Notes: generated from the letters alone by a model not told the origin. Counted from the first letter of the stretch, positions 7,654-17,056 are shown. The stretch: 64,000 bases of DNA from Microvirga lupini (GCA_000517005.1 KI912039.1:148665-212664), one strand, 5' to 3'. Numbers and translations are program-made.

Positions 7654-10170
7654 ATGCGCACGAATTACTGGCCTCTCCTCATCGCGGCAGCAGCGCTCAT
7701 TCTGCTGCCCTTCGTTCTCGATCCCGTTGGTCTGCCGCTTCGCTCGTCGATCGACGTGGTGGTGTTCGCCATCGCCTGCCTCGGCCTGAACGTCCTGGTC
7801 GGCTATACCGGTCTCATCTCCTTCGGGCATGGCGTCTGGTTCGGGCTTGGAGCTTACGCTGCGGCATTGAGCCAGCTTCACTGGTTCCCGGACGGCATCG
7901 TTCTTCCAGCTCTCTTCGCCATCGTGTTCATTGCCGGGGCGTCGTCTCTCTTGGGCGCGCTCATCCTGCGGCGTCGGGGCGTCTACTTCTCCCTGTTGAC
8001 GCTGGCATTGGCGGCCATGCTCTTCGCTATCGCCTACCGCTGGACGGCGCTGACGGGTGGAGAGAGCGGGCTCGGCGGCGTCGTCCGCGCACGTGCGATC
8101 GGCCTCGACCTGAGCTCGGACTGGACTTACTACTGGTTCGTAGCGGCGGTGGCGTTTGCCGTCTGTTTTGCCCTGCTGCGCTTCCACAACTCGCCCGCCG
8201 GGAGCGTCCTGGTGGCGATCCGGGAGAACGAGCAGCGCGCCCGCTTCCTCGGCTATCCGACCAATCGCTACAAGCTTCTCGGGTTTGTGGTGTCTGCCAC
8301 CGTTGTGGGGATCGCAGGCACCCTTTCGGTCTTCAATCATCGCTTCGCCTCCGCCGAGCCCCTGTCCGTCGCCTTCTCGGGTGAGTTGATCGCCATGGTG
8401 GTGATCGGCGGAATGCGCAGTTTCCTCGGGCCTGCCCTGGGAGCGCTCTTCTACATCCTGTTCCGCGAGTTCCTGTCGATCTGGACCCCGCACTGGCTGC
8501 TCTATTTCGGCATCCTCTTCGTCGGGTTCATCGTCCTCTCGCCCACAGGACTTATCGGGATCGCACAGCGGGTCGCGGCTCCATTCCGGGCCAAGGTAAC
8601 GGAAGAGGCCGCCATGGCGGGCCGCACCCTGACCGACGAACCCCTGCCCTCATCTCTCAAACCTGCCGACCATGTGGACGGCGTCATCCTCGAGGCTCGC
8701 GGCATCACGAAGAGCTTTGGGGCGCTCAAAGCCGTGCAGTCGGTCGATATCGCCGTGCGCGACCGCAGCCTCCATGCCCTGATCGGCCCGAACGGCGCCG
8801 GGAAGACCACGGCCTTCAACCTAATATCCGGATTCTACACGCCTGATGAAGGCGATGTTCTTCTCCAAGGTCGCTCCATCGCCGGTCTTTCTCCTGAAGC
8901 GATCACGCAGGCTGGAATCGGACGCTCGTTCCAGATCACGAACCTCTTTCCGGCCTTGACGGTCGAAGAGAATGTCCGCCTCGCCGTGCAGGCTCGCCAC
9001 CCGCAGCGTTTCAACCCCTGGACGGCCGCGCGATCAATCAAGCAGATCGAAGCCGAGACTTCAGCGGTGATCCGCTATCTCGGCGTCTCCGGCATCGAGA
9101 AGGCCGAGGCGGGCGCCCTCTCATATGGGGGACAGCGCCTCCTGGATATGGGCTTGGCGCTTGCCACGAAGCCGAGGGTGCTGCTGCTCGACGAGCCGCT
9201 TGCGGGCCTTGCGGCCACCGAGCGTCAACGCATCGGCGACATCATCAAACGTATCTCCGCGGATGTTCCGATGCTGCTCGTCGAGCACGATATCGACCGT
9301 GTGTTCCAGATCGCCGATGCCGTTACGGTGATGAATGCAGGCCAAGTGATAGTTGACGGAACGGTGGAGGACGCACGCTCAAGCCCGAAGGTGCAGGAGA
9401 TCTATATCGGCTCTGGCACGGCCAACGTTGCCGCGAAGCCTCGGCAGAGCGCCGCCGAGGCGGCGACCTTGCTCACGGCCGAGAAGGTCAACACATTCTA
9501 CGGCAAGAGCCATGTGCTGGCGGACGTATCCTTCGACGTGCGTCAACATGAGATCGTGGCTCTTCTGGGCCGCAATGGCGCCGGCAAGTCGACCCTGCTC
9601 AAGACGTTGATCGGCATTGCGCCGCCTGGTTCAGGCTCGATCAGGCTCGACGGTCAGGAGATCGCCGGACGGCCTTCCGCCGAGATCGCTCGCCTGGGGA
9701 TCGGCTACGTGCCGCAGGGACGCGGGCTCTTTGCCGGAATGACCGTGGCTCAGAATCTTGAGCTCGGGCGCCTCAAACGCGAGACCGGCCACGGCGTCCG
9801 GTGGGATCTGGATAGGATTTTCGAATACTTCCCGCGCATCCGTGAGAGGCTCGACACCCCGGCGGATTTCCTCTCCGGCGGCGAGCAGCAGATGGTGGCG
9901 GTCGCACGCGCCCTTTCGGGCGATGTGAAGGTGCTGCTCCTCGATGAGCCCTTCGAGGGTCTTGCTCCGGCCATCGTCGAGCAACTCTTCGAGAGTTTCG
10001 ACAAGCTCCGCCACGAAATCTCGATCATCATCGTCGATCATCATCTCGACCTCGCTCTCGCCCTGTCCGACCGGACAGTCGCACTCGAACGCGGGCGGGT
10101 GATTCATACCGGCCCATCGAAGGACCTGCGGGATGATCTTTCGCTCCGCCGCAAGGTCCTGTGGCTGTGA
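7654..10170 (+). CDS. Fused LIV-type permease and two ATPases (LivM-LivG-LivF)
   Basis: One continuous 838-residue frame joins three proteins usually encoded separately. Residues ~1-310 are a LivM permease (hydrophobic segments, VGYTGLISFGHGVWFGLGAY). Residues ~345-590 are a LivG-type ATPase with Walker A GPNGAGKTT near 377 and a weakly conserved signature LSYGGQRLLD. Residues ~605-838 are a LivF-type ATPase with Walker A GRNGAGKST near 639, signature LSGGEQQMV and Walker B LLLDEPFEGLAP. Both ATPase halves keep lysine, aspartate and the switch histidine (LVEHD, IVDHH), so both look active. The fusion fixes a 1:1:1 subunit ratio. LivM-LivG fusions are known; the triple fusion is less common. 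Confidence 0.9.
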   Translation: MRTNYWPLLIAAAALILLPFVLDPVGLPLRSSIDVVVFAIACLGLNVLVGYTGLISFGHGVWFGLGAYAAALSQLHWFPDGIVLPALFAIVFIAGASSLLGALILRRRGVYFSLLTLALAAMLFAIAYRWTALTGGESGLGGVVRARAIGLDLSSDWTYYWFVAAVAFAVCFALLRFHNSPAGSVLVAIRENEQRARFLGYPTNRYKLLGFVVSATVVGIAGTLSVFNHRFASAEPLSVAFSGELIAMVVIGGMRSFLGPALGALFYILFREFLSIWTPHWLLYFGILFVGFIVLSPTGLIGIAQRVAAPFRAKVTEEAAMAGRTLTDEPLPSSLKPADHVDGVILEARGITKSFGALKAVQSVDIAVRDRSLHALIGPNGAGKTTAFNLISGFYTPDEGDVLLQGRSIAGLSPEAITQAGIGRSFQITNLFPALTVEENVRLAVQARHPQRFNPWTAARSIKQIEAETSAVIRYLGVSGIEKAEAGALSYGGQRLLDMGLALATKPRVLLLDEPLAGLAATERQRIGDIIKRISADVPMLLVEHDIDRVFQIADAVTVMNAGQVIVDGTVEDARSSPKVQEIYIGSGTANVAAKPRQSAAEAATLLTAEKVNTFYGKSHVLADVSFDVRQHEIVALLGRNGAGKSTLLKTLIGIAPPGSGSIRLDGQEIAGRPSAEIARLGIGYVPQGRGLFAGMTVAQNLELGRLKRETGHGVRWDLDRIFEYFPRIRERLDTPADFLSGGEQQMVAVARALSGDVKVLLLDEPFEGLAPAIVEQLFESFDKLRHEISIIIVDHHLDLALALSDRTVALERGRVIHTGPSKDLRDDLSLRRKVLWL

Positions 10171-10189
10171 GCCTTGAGGGAGATTAAGG

Positions 10190-11122
10190 ATGCCGAGTGC
10201 TGCGATCATTGGTGCGGGGCTGATCGGCCGGTCCTGGGCAATCGTCTTCGCGCGGGCCGGCTGGGATGTGCGCATCACCGACCCGAACCCCGAGACGCTT
10301 GAAGAGGCGCCCAGCCTCATCCGCGAGGGGCTCGAGGAGCTTGCAAGGCATGCCCTCGTAGCCAACCCTGAAAATGCATCCGGGCGCGTCGCCGCCGTGC
10401 CCTCGCTCGCGGAGGCTGTGAGCGGAGCCGATCTCGTTCAGGAAAACGGCCCTGAAGTTGTCGAGACCAAACGGACCATCTTCGCAGAGCTCGACCGACT
10501 TGCGCCGGCAGACTGCATTCTTGCCTCGTCGACCTCCGCGATTGTCGCGTCCCAATTCACCGAAGGACTGTCAGGCCGCGCCCGTTGCATCGTGGCGCAT
10601 CCGGTCAACCCCCCTCATCTCGTGCCGGTCGTCGAACTCTGCGGGGCTCCCTGGACCGCGCCCGAGACGGTCTCACGCGCGCGGGCGATCTATGAGAGCG
10701 TCGAGCAGGTGCCCATCGTCGTGAACCGCGAGGTCGAGGGTTTCGTCCTGAACCGGCTCCAAGGCGCGCTCCTGGCAGAGGCGTTCCGGCTCGTCGGCGA
10801 GGGCGTGGTGAGTCCGCAGGATCTCGACAAGACCCTGAAGGACGGTCTCGGTCTGCGCTGGTCCTTCCTCGGTCCCTTCGAGACCATCGAGCTCAACGCG
10901 CCCGGTGGCATCGCCGATTACTGCAACCGCTACACGGGCTTCTATCGTCGTCTCTCCGAGGATCCCGCCAAGCCCCATGTTTGGGACAAAGAGAATGTGA
11001 GCCGCATCCTGGAGGCCTGGGGCAAAGCGCCGGGATCCGATGCGCTCGCACGGCGTTCTGCCTGGCGGGACAAGCGCTTGGCTGCCTTGAAGGCCCACAA
11101 GCAGTCACAACCGGATTCATGA
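10190..11122 (+). CDS. Lambda-crystallin-type 3-hydroxyacid dehydrogenase (CRYL1-like)
   Basis: A 310-residue NAD-dependent dehydrogenase of the 3-hydroxyacyl-CoA dehydrogenase superfamily. The N-terminal Rossmann motif is GAGLIGRSW, the catalytic histidine lies in IVAHPVNPPH and the C-terminal helical domain has GFVLNRLQGALLAEAFRLV and GLGLRWSFLGPFETIELN. These features match mammalian lambda-crystallin (L-gulonate 3-dehydrogenase) better than true acyl-CoA enzymes or carnitine dehydrogenase. It should oxidise the 3-hydroxyl of a free hydroxy acid to a beta-keto acid. The BKACE gene 23 nt downstream would use exactly such a product. Upstream lies the LIV importer operon, 19 nt away. Confidence 0.85.
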   Translation: MPSAAIIGAGLIGRSWAIVFARAGWDVRITDPNPETLEEAPSLIREGLEELARHALVANPENASGRVAAVPSLAEAVSGADLVQENGPEVVETKRTIFAELDRLAPADCILASSTSAIVASQFTEGLSGRARCIVAHPVNPPHLVPVVELCGAPWTAPETVSRARAIYESVEQVPIVVNREVEGFVLNRLQGALLAEAFRLVGEGVVSPQDLDKTLKDGLGLRWSFLGPFETIELNAPGGIADYCNRYTGFYRRLSEDPAKPHVWDKENVSRILEAWGKAPGSDALARRSAWRDKRLAALKAHKQSQPDS

Positions 11123-11145
11123 TCTCCTGAGAAGGAACCCAGTCC

Positions 11146-12072
11146 ATGGCCCGCAAAGTCATCATCACATGCGCTGTGACCGGCGCGATCCATACACCCT
11201 CCATGTCCCCTCACCTGCCGATTACCCCTGAGGAGATTGCGGAAGCCGCTATCGGCGCCGCGGAAGCAGGGGCTGCGATCGTGCATCTGCACGCGCGTGA
11301 TCCGAGGAACGGCAAACCTGATCAGTCGCCGGAAGCCTTCGCCCCGTTTCTGCAGGTGGTGAAGCAGCGCAGCAACTGCGTCATCAACATCACGACAGGT
11401 GGGGCGCCGACCATGCTCGTGGAGGAGCGGGTGCGCCCAGCGGCATATTACAAGCCCGAGGTCGCTTCCCTCAACATGGGCTCGATGAATTTCGGGCTCT
11501 ACCCGATGCTCAACCGGTTCAAGGAGTTCAAGCACGATTGGGAGGAACCGTACCTCGAAGGATCGCGCGACAGGATCTTCCGCAATACGTTCTCCGACAT
11601 CGAGTACATCCTGACGACCTGCGCCGAGAACGGCACTCGTTTTGAGATCGAGTGCTACGACATCGGCCACCTCTACACGCTCGCCCACTTTGTGGACCGT
11701 GGCCTCATCAAGCCGCCTCTCTTCGTCCAAAGCGTCTTCGGTCTCCTGGGCGGCATTGGTCCGCACCCAGAGGACGTAGCTCATATGAAACGCACGGCCG
11801 ACCGGCTGTTCGGGAATGAGTACCAATGGTCGGTGCTCGGCGCAGGCAGGAACCAACTTCCCATTGCAGCCCAAGCGGCGGCTATGGGAGGCAACGTCCG
11901 CGTCGGCTTGGAAGACTCCCTTTGGATTGGTCCTGGCAAGCTTGCGGAATCGAATGCGCAGCAAGTGAGAATGGCACGCCAGATTATCGAGGGTTTGGGA
12001 CTGGAGATCGCCACCCCGGACGACGCGCGCAACATGCTGTCGCTCAAAGGCGGTGACCGTGTCAACTTCTAG
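11146..12072 (+). CDS. BKACE-family beta-keto acid cleavage enzyme
   Basis: A 308-residue TIM-barrel protein of the BKACE (DUF849, 3-keto-5-aminohexanoate cleavage) family. BKACEs condense a beta-keto acid with acetyl-CoA and release acetoacetate plus a new CoA ester. The metal site VHLHARD (His47, His49) is intact, INITTGG and NVRVGLEDS supply the expected serine/threonine, arginine and aspartate region, and the C-terminal AESNAQQVRMARQI is typical. It belongs to the widespread subgroup with GAIHTPSMSPHLPITP at the N-terminus. Paired with the preceding dehydrogenase it would cleave that enzyme's beta-keto product. Which acid is used, and hence which CoA ester forms, is open. Confidence 0.88.
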   Translation: MARKVIITCAVTGAIHTPSMSPHLPITPEEIAEAAIGAAEAGAAIVHLHARDPRNGKPDQSPEAFAPFLQVVKQRSNCVINITTGGAPTMLVEERVRPAAYYKPEVASLNMGSMNFGLYPMLNRFKEFKHDWEEPYLEGSRDRIFRNTFSDIEYILTTCAENGTRFEIECYDIGHLYTLAHFVDRGLIKPPLFVQSVFGLLGGIGPHPEDVAHMKRTADRLFGNEYQWSVLGAGRNQLPIAAQAAAMGGNVRVGLEDSLWIGPGKLAESNAQQVRMARQIIEGLGLEIATPDDARNMLSLKGGDRVNF

Positions 12073-12255
12073 CGCATCGGTGCTGCTTGGGTGGCTGGGG
12101 TCATACGGCTTGTCGTCCAATTGAAACATGCGATGAGACATCGAAGCAACGCAGTCACTCACCGGGTACGAGCCACAGGACATTGTCCGGAAGTGCGTCA
12201 CCAGAGATTACTGCATCCTTTGAATGCGAACTTATTGGAACTGGACTGTTTGCAA

Positions 12256-12960
12256 ATGGAACAGGTGCTGTCTTCTGAAGTCTTCGCTGCCTTGGCGGCT
12301 GTCGATACGCCGACGGTCTGCAACGCCATCGAGCTCGTCCTAGGCCGCCGGACGGCGGAGCGCTTTACGACTCAGCCAGTGCTTGCCGCCCATCCGAGCC
12401 TCCCTGCATTCGTGGGCTACGCCCGGACGGGGTTGATCCGAAGCTCGCAACCGGCAGAAGAATCGCCCGAAACCCTGAGGGCGCGACGGATCGCCTATTA
12501 CAGATATGTCGCGGCTCAACCCGATCCTGCCGTGGTGGTTCTGCAGGATATCGACTCCCGGCCCGGGCTCGGCGCATTCTGGGGTGAGGTGAACGTGGCG
12601 ATTCACAAGGGCCTCGGAGCCCGAGGTGTTCTGACCAACGGCTCGATGCGCGACCTTGGCGCCATCGATCCCGGATTCCAGATTCTGGCCGGCTCGCTCA
12701 GCCCGAGCCACGCCTTTGTCCGTATTGAGGCGTTCGATTGTCCGGTGGAGATCTTCGGACTGAAAGTCAGGCCCAATGATCTGCTGCATGCCGATCGCCA
12801 TGGCGCAGTGATTATCGATCCCCAGATTGCCCCCGAACTCCCCCGCGCTATCGACCTTGTGACCCGAAAGGAAGCCCCTGTCCTGAAGGCTGCCCGTGCT
12901 CCAGGATTCACTGTGGAGAAGCTAATAGAGGCTTGGAGTGAGGTAGAGGACGTCCACTAG
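12256..12960 (+). CDS. RraA-like / HMG-aldolase-like protein
   Basis: A 234-residue protein of the RraA-like superfamily, which includes 4-hydroxy-4-methyl-2-oxoglutarate aldolases and dimethylmenaquinone methyltransferase-annotated proteins. The core LGARGVLTNGSMRDL resembles the family motif GxxGxVxDGxxRD that binds metal and pyruvate enolate, although Asn replaces the usual Asp before Gly. The start at 12256 (MEQVLSSEVF) is preferred because the upstream 55 in-frame codons look non-coding. The gene lies 183 nt after the BKACE gene and 165 nt before the TTT operon, so it could belong to either. The aldolase or oxaloacetate decarboxylase role is inferred from family. Confidence 0.75.
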   Translation: MEQVLSSEVFAALAAVDTPTVCNAIELVLGRRTAERFTTQPVLAAHPSLPAFVGYARTGLIRSSQPAEESPETLRARRIAYYRYVAAQPDPAVVVLQDIDSRPGLGAFWGEVNVAIHKGLGARGVLTNGSMRDLGAIDPGFQILAGSLSPSHAFVRIEAFDCPVEIFGLKVRPNDLLHADRHGAVIIDPQIAPELPRAIDLVTRKEAPVLKAARAPGFTVEKLIEAWSEVEDVH

Positions 12961-13125
12961 CGCCTCGGTCCAACAGCGGACTCGAGCTCCGACTAGGCTA
13001 TAATGAAATGTGGAGCCAACTTAAAGCAAATGAGTTGCCCCGATGAGAGCGTCACGTAGAATACCTTTAGGTCAAGCGCCGGGAACAGGCGAGGCCATGG
13101 TTGGGGACTATCTGGGAGGAAATGC

Positions 13126-14121
13126 ATGACTTCATTCACGAGACGCGGTTTTGCCGCGTCGGCGTCTACTATTCTGGCAAGCTCAGTGGTTGGGCTCAAA
13201 CCAAGCTTCTCGCAAGCCAATTATCCCAATCGACCGATAACGCTGATCTGCCCATGGGGTGCGGGTGGCGGCACAGACGCAACCGCGCGCATCATCGCTC
13301 AGGTGATGGAACAGAAAATCGGCCAGCCCGTCAATGTGGTGAACCGGACAGGCGGAAACGGCGTGGTCGGACATGCGGCGATCTCCAGCGCGTCTCCGGA
13401 CGGCTACACCATCGGCCTCCTCACGGTCGAAATTGCCATGCTGCATTGGCAGGGACTGACCGAGTTGACGCCGAGAAGCTACGCCCCCCTGGCCCTCATG
13501 AACGTCGATGCGCCTGCGATCCAGGTGAAGGCGGACAGCCCTTACAAGAACATCAAGGAACTCGCTGACGCCATCAAGGCAGCACCTCCGGGCAAGATGA
13601 AGGCATCGGGAACCGGTCAGGGCGGCATCTGGCATTTGGCGCTTGTGGGTTGGCTGCAATCGCTGGGTCTTCAACCTAATCACGTGGCTTGGGTGCCGTC
13701 GAACGGTGCCGCACCAGGAATGCAGGATCTGGTCGCGGGCGGCGTCGATATCGTGCCTTGTTCGCTCCCCGAAGCTCGTCCGATGATCGATGCGGGACGG
13801 GCCAGGAGCCTCGCCATCCTGGCGCCTGAGCGCAATCCGCAGTTCCCGAACGTGCCGACGCTCGACGAGCAGATGGGCCCCCACAAGTCCGTTGGCGTGT
13901 GGCGCGGCATCGCCGGCCCCAAGAACCTTTCGGCAGAAGTTCAGGACAAGCTGGCTGCTGTTCTCAAGGAGGTTTACGACTCCAAGGAATACCAGGATTT
14001 CATGAGCGGCCGTGGCTTCGGCGTCAAATGGGCCCAGAAAGCCGAGTTCGGTCAGTTCATGGATGAATCCGACCGGCAGATGGGCGAGGCCATGAAGGCC
14101 GCAGGCTTGGCGAAGGCATAG
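13126..14121 (+). CDS. TTT-system substrate-binding protein (TctC/Bug family)
   Basis: A 331-residue Bug-type periplasmic receptor. The leader has Arg6-Arg7 in TRRGFAAS and a hydrophobic stretch ending near SFSQ, compatible with Tat or Sec export. The mature start YPNRPITLICPWGAGGGTDA is the diagnostic Bug motif, and PDGYTIGLLTVE and GVWRGIAGPKNL are also typical. Bug proteins bind carboxylates or other small polar compounds. TctB and TctA membrane genes follow, so this is a complete secondary importer. The SDR and cupin genes downstream suggest an aromatic or hydroxy carboxylate as ligand. Start chosen at ATG 13126 with GGGAGGAAATGC upstream. Confidence 0.92.
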   Translation: MTSFTRRGFAASASTILASSVVGLKPSFSQANYPNRPITLICPWGAGGGTDATARIIAQVMEQKIGQPVNVVNRTGGNGVVGHAAISSASPDGYTIGLLTVEIAMLHWQGLTELTPRSYAPLALMNVDAPAIQVKADSPYKNIKELADAIKAAPPGKMKASGTGQGGIWHLALVGWLQSLGLQPNHVAWVPSNGAAPGMQDLVAGGVDIVPCSLPEARPMIDAGRARSLAILAPERNPQFPNVPTLDEQMGPHKSVGVWRGIAGPKNLSAEVQDKLAAVLKEVYDSKEYQDFMSGRGFGVKWAQKAEFGQFMDESDRQMGEAMKAAGLAKA

Positions 14122-14260
14122 GCAGAATGAGAACCGGGCGGTCTCTCTCCTTGCAGTCCCGACAACAAGGGCAGGTATCCACCTTGCCAGTTGAGGCGGC
14201 TCCGATTCGGCAGAGCCGTCCGTCTTCATCCTATTCATCGGCCTGAAGAGAAGTCAGCCC

Positions 14261-14758
14261 ATGCACCTATCAGACCGGATTACTGGCTCGTTCGTCGCTA
14301 CATTAGGAGTAGCGGCTGCCTATGCGAGCTCACGGCTTCCACCCGTTCCGGGGCAGGATGTCGGCCCCAGCGCATTTCCGATGGTAATCGGCGTTGGTCT
14401 CATCCTGTGCGGGCTCTTGATCGTTCTCGGAGTCGGACACAGCTTTGAGGAGGAGGCGGAGGCTGATCTTGCTGCCGTCGAGGGGCCCCCGCAAGACACA
14501 CCAACAACGGCGCCCCTGCTATACAGGCTACGCGCATTGCTACCGCCAAGCCTGCTTCTGTTTTATGTCGTTGCTGTGGATCGCTTCGGATTCGTCCCGA
14601 CGGCAGCCATCATCATTTTTACGGCGGCTGTCGCGTTCGGTGCCAAGCTGCGCCTTGCATTCCCGCTGGCGGTGATCGCCTCCATCGCGATCCACCTGAT
14701 CTTCTACAAACTCCTGCGTGTTCCGCTGCCTGCCGGCCTACTTCCGACGCCGTGGTGA
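14261..14758 (+). CDS. TTT small membrane subunit (TctB family)
   Basis: A 165-residue protein with four predicted membrane segments and a charged, proline-rich loop of about 30 residues (EEEAEADLAAVEGPPQD) between the second and third. Length, position between TctC and TctA and the motif PVPGQDVGPSAFPMVIGVGL identify the TctB subunit of a tripartite tricarboxylate transporter. Its stop lies at 14756-14758, immediately before the TctA start. Sequence conservation in TctB is low, so the call rests largely on context. Confidence 0.85.
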   Translation: MHLSDRITGSFVATLGVAAAYASSRLPPVPGQDVGPSAFPMVIGVGLILCGLLIVLGVGHSFEEEAEADLAAVEGPPQDTPTTAPLLYRLRALLPPSLLLFYVVAVDRFGFVPTAAIIIFTAAVAFGAKLRLAFPLAVIASIAIHLIFYKLLRVPLPAGLLPTPW

Positions 14759-14760
14759 TC

Positions 14761-16275
14761 ATGAACGAACTCATAGAAGCCTTCCGCCTCGTCCTCGCGC
14801 CCGATGTGCTAATCGCGATTCTGCTGTCGTCCATCTATGGTCTTGTGATCGGATCCCTGCCCGGCTTGTCGGCCACGATGGCGACCGCCCTGCTCGTGCC
14901 TGTAACCTTCTATCTCTCCCCGATCGCTGCGGTGGCCTCGATTATCGCAGCGTCCGCCATGGCGATCTTCTCCGGGGATATTCCAGGGTGCCTGCTGCGC
15001 ATTCCCGGAACACCGGCCTCTGCCGCCTATACGGACGAGGCCTATGCACTCACGCGAAAAGGCCAGGCGGAAGTCGCTCTTGGAGCAGGCCTTTGGTTCA
15101 GTGCTCTCGGAGGAATTGCCGGAACGATCTCTCTCGTCGTAATGGCTCCTGCCCTCGCGGAGCTGGCGCTGAACTTCTCGACATACGAGTATTTCTGGCT
15201 CGCCTTCCTAGGCCTGATGTGCGCCACGCTGGTGGCACGCTCATCTCCCGTGAAGGCGATTGCCAGCATGCTGCTTGGGCTTCTGGTCGCCTGCATCGGC
15301 ATGGAAAATCCCGGCGGTGTGCCTCGCTTCACATTCGGGATTGCGGAACTCCTAGGCGGTGTCGAGCCGATTCCGGTCTTGGTCGGCGTCTTTGCCGTGT
15401 CTGAGGTGATCCGCGCTATGGTGTCACCCGAACCTCCTCCCCTGCCGCGTCGCAAGTTTGGAAGCATCCTGGCCGGTCAGCTTGAACTGACACGCAAATA
15501 CTGGCGTCAGATGACACGCGGCAACATCGTCGGCATCATCATAGGCGTTCTGCCGGGCGCCGGCGCCGATATGGCGGCCTGGGTCAGCTATGCGATGTCC
15601 AAGCGGTTCTCGAAGGAGCCGAAGAAGTTCGGCACGGGCCATCCGGAAGGGCTTGTCGAAGCGGGAGCGAGCAACAACGCCAGCCTGGCGAGCGGCTGGG
15701 TGCCATCGCTGCTGTTCGGTATCCCCGGCGACACGATCACGGCCATCGCCATTGGCGTGCTGTACATGAAGGGCCTCAATCCCGGCCCCACTCTCTTCAC
15801 CGAGAGAGCCTCGAGCATGTACGCGCTCTACATCATCTTCATTCTTGCCAATATCATCATGATTCCCCTTGGGATCGTCATGATCCGCGCGGCAAGCTCC
15901 ATTCTGCGAGCCCCCCGTGCAGCCGTGATGCCGGTGATCCTTGTCTGCTGCGCTGTAGGAGCTTTCGCGACCGGCAACAACCTGTTCGCGGTCGTTCTTG
16001 TCGCGGTGTTCGGAATGGTCGGCTACGTGATGGAAAAGAACGGCTATCCCATCGCCGCGATGGTGCTCGGCATCGTGATGGGCACGATGGTCGAGCAGAG
16101 CTTTGTCACCTCGCTCATCAAATCTGACGGAAGTCTGCTGCCGTTCTTCGATCGCCCCGTCTCAGCCGTTCTGGCAGCGATGACCATTACCTCACTGCTG
16201 TGGCCCGGTTTCATCTGGATCTGGAAGCGCATTCGACCTCGGCAGCCGGAGCAACCCCGCATACGGGAGATTTGA
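14761..16275 (+). CDS. TTT large membrane subunit (TctA family)
   Basis: A 504-residue permease with about 11-12 hydrophobic segments and the two conserved glycine-rich TctA motifs: SLPGLSATMATALLVPVTFY near the N-terminus and IGVLPGAGADMAAWVSYAM in the middle, plus GVPSLLFGIPGDT-like SGWVPSLLFGIPGDTITAI. These form the transport path for the carboxylate delivered by the Bug receptor. ATG 14761 is preferred; a GTG at 14752 would overlap TctB and add three residues. The SDR gene follows after 4 nt, so transport and the first enzymatic step are coexpressed. Confidence 0.93.
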   Translation: MNELIEAFRLVLAPDVLIAILLSSIYGLVIGSLPGLSATMATALLVPVTFYLSPIAAVASIIAASAMAIFSGDIPGCLLRIPGTPASAAYTDEAYALTRKGQAEVALGAGLWFSALGGIAGTISLVVMAPALAELALNFSTYEYFWLAFLGLMCATLVARSSPVKAIASMLLGLLVACIGMENPGGVPRFTFGIAELLGGVEPIPVLVGVFAVSEVIRAMVSPEPPPLPRRKFGSILAGQLELTRKYWRQMTRGNIVGIIIGVLPGAGADMAAWVSYAMSKRFSKEPKKFGTGHPEGLVEAGASNNASLASGWVPSLLFGIPGDTITAIAIGVLYMKGLNPGPTLFTERASSMYALYIIFILANIIMIPLGIVMIRAASSILRAPRAAVMPVILVCCAVGAFATGNNLFAVVLVAVFGMVGYVMEKNGYPIAAMVLGIVMGTMVEQSFVTSLIKSDGSLLPFFDRPVSAVLAAMTITSLLWPGFIWIWKRIRPRQPEQPRIREI

Positions 16276-16279
16276 GTGA

Positions 16280-17032
16280 ATGGCCGGCATGATGGATACC
16301 TTTGCGCCAGGACTGTTTCACGACAAGAAAGTTCTAGTCCTTGGCGGCACGAGCGGGATCGGGCTCGGGGCTGCGCGGGCATTCTCCCATTTGGGCGGAC
16401 AGGTCGTGGCAACCGGCGCCACGGAGGCCGAGTGCATCGGCGCTGCCAATGCGCCTGGTTCGCTCGGGATAGAGTTTACCCCACTCGACGTGCGTGACGG
16501 CGCTGCCATCGAGACGCTCGTTGCGGAGTTGGAGCGGCTCGCCGTGCTCGTCAATGCCGCGGGGGTGATCCGGCGGGATGCAGAACACGATCCGGAGATC
16601 TTTGCCGAAACCGTCGCGATCAATCTGACCGGTACCATGCGCGCCTGCACGGCCGCGAAAGCCAAACTGACATCGGCCCGAGGCTGTGTTGTAAACATTG
16701 CCTCCATGCTCACCTTCTTTGGTGGAGCCCGTGTCCCGGGCTATGCGGCATCAAAGGGCGGTGTGGGCCAATTGACCAAGAGCCTGGCAGCCGCATGGGC
16801 GGGCGATGGCGTCCGCGTGAATGCCGTTGCTCCCGGGTGGATTGCTACGCCGCTGACGCAGGCTCTCCAGGATGATCCGGAGCGGGCAGGCCCGATCCTG
16901 GCAAGGACTCCCATAGGCCGCTGGGGCACGCCGGAGGAAGTCGCTGCCGGCATCGTCTTTCTGGCCTCGCCTGCCGCGCAATTCGTGACTGGTACCATTC
17001 TGCCGATTGACGGCGGCTACCTGACGGTCTGA
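16280..17032 (+). CDS. SDR-family oxidoreductase
   Basis: A 250-residue classical short-chain dehydrogenase. It has GGTSGIG for cofactor binding, NAAG, the catalytic serine in IASM, YAASK and the C-terminal PIDGGYLTV typical of the family. The gene sits 4 nt after tctA and 24 nt before the cupin gene, so it should act on the compound imported by the TTT system. The substrate is not predictable from sequence alone; gluconate/3-oxoacyl reductase-like annotations would be generic. Confidence 0.9.
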   Translation: MAGMMDTFAPGLFHDKKVLVLGGTSGIGLGAARAFSHLGGQVVATGATEAECIGAANAPGSLGIEFTPLDVRDGAAIETLVAELERLAVLVNAAGVIRRDAEHDPEIFAETVAINLTGTMRACTAAKAKLTSARGCVVNIASMLTFFGGARVPGYAASKGGVGQLTKSLAAAWAGDGVRVNAVAPGWIATPLTQALQDDPERAGPILARTPIGRWGTPEEVAAGIVFLASPAAQFVTGTILPIDGGYLTV

Positions 17033-17056
17033 ACCTGAAGCCCTTCGGAGACTACC

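Noticed and set aside
10942-12201. A 419-codon minus-strand frame across the BKACE gene
   Set aside because: Antisense shadow; BKACE motifs are on the + strand.
12091-12255. Extension of the RraA-like gene to an upstream start
   Set aside because: The 55 extra codons give a basic, non-conserved sequence and the RraA fold begins at MEQVLSSEVF.
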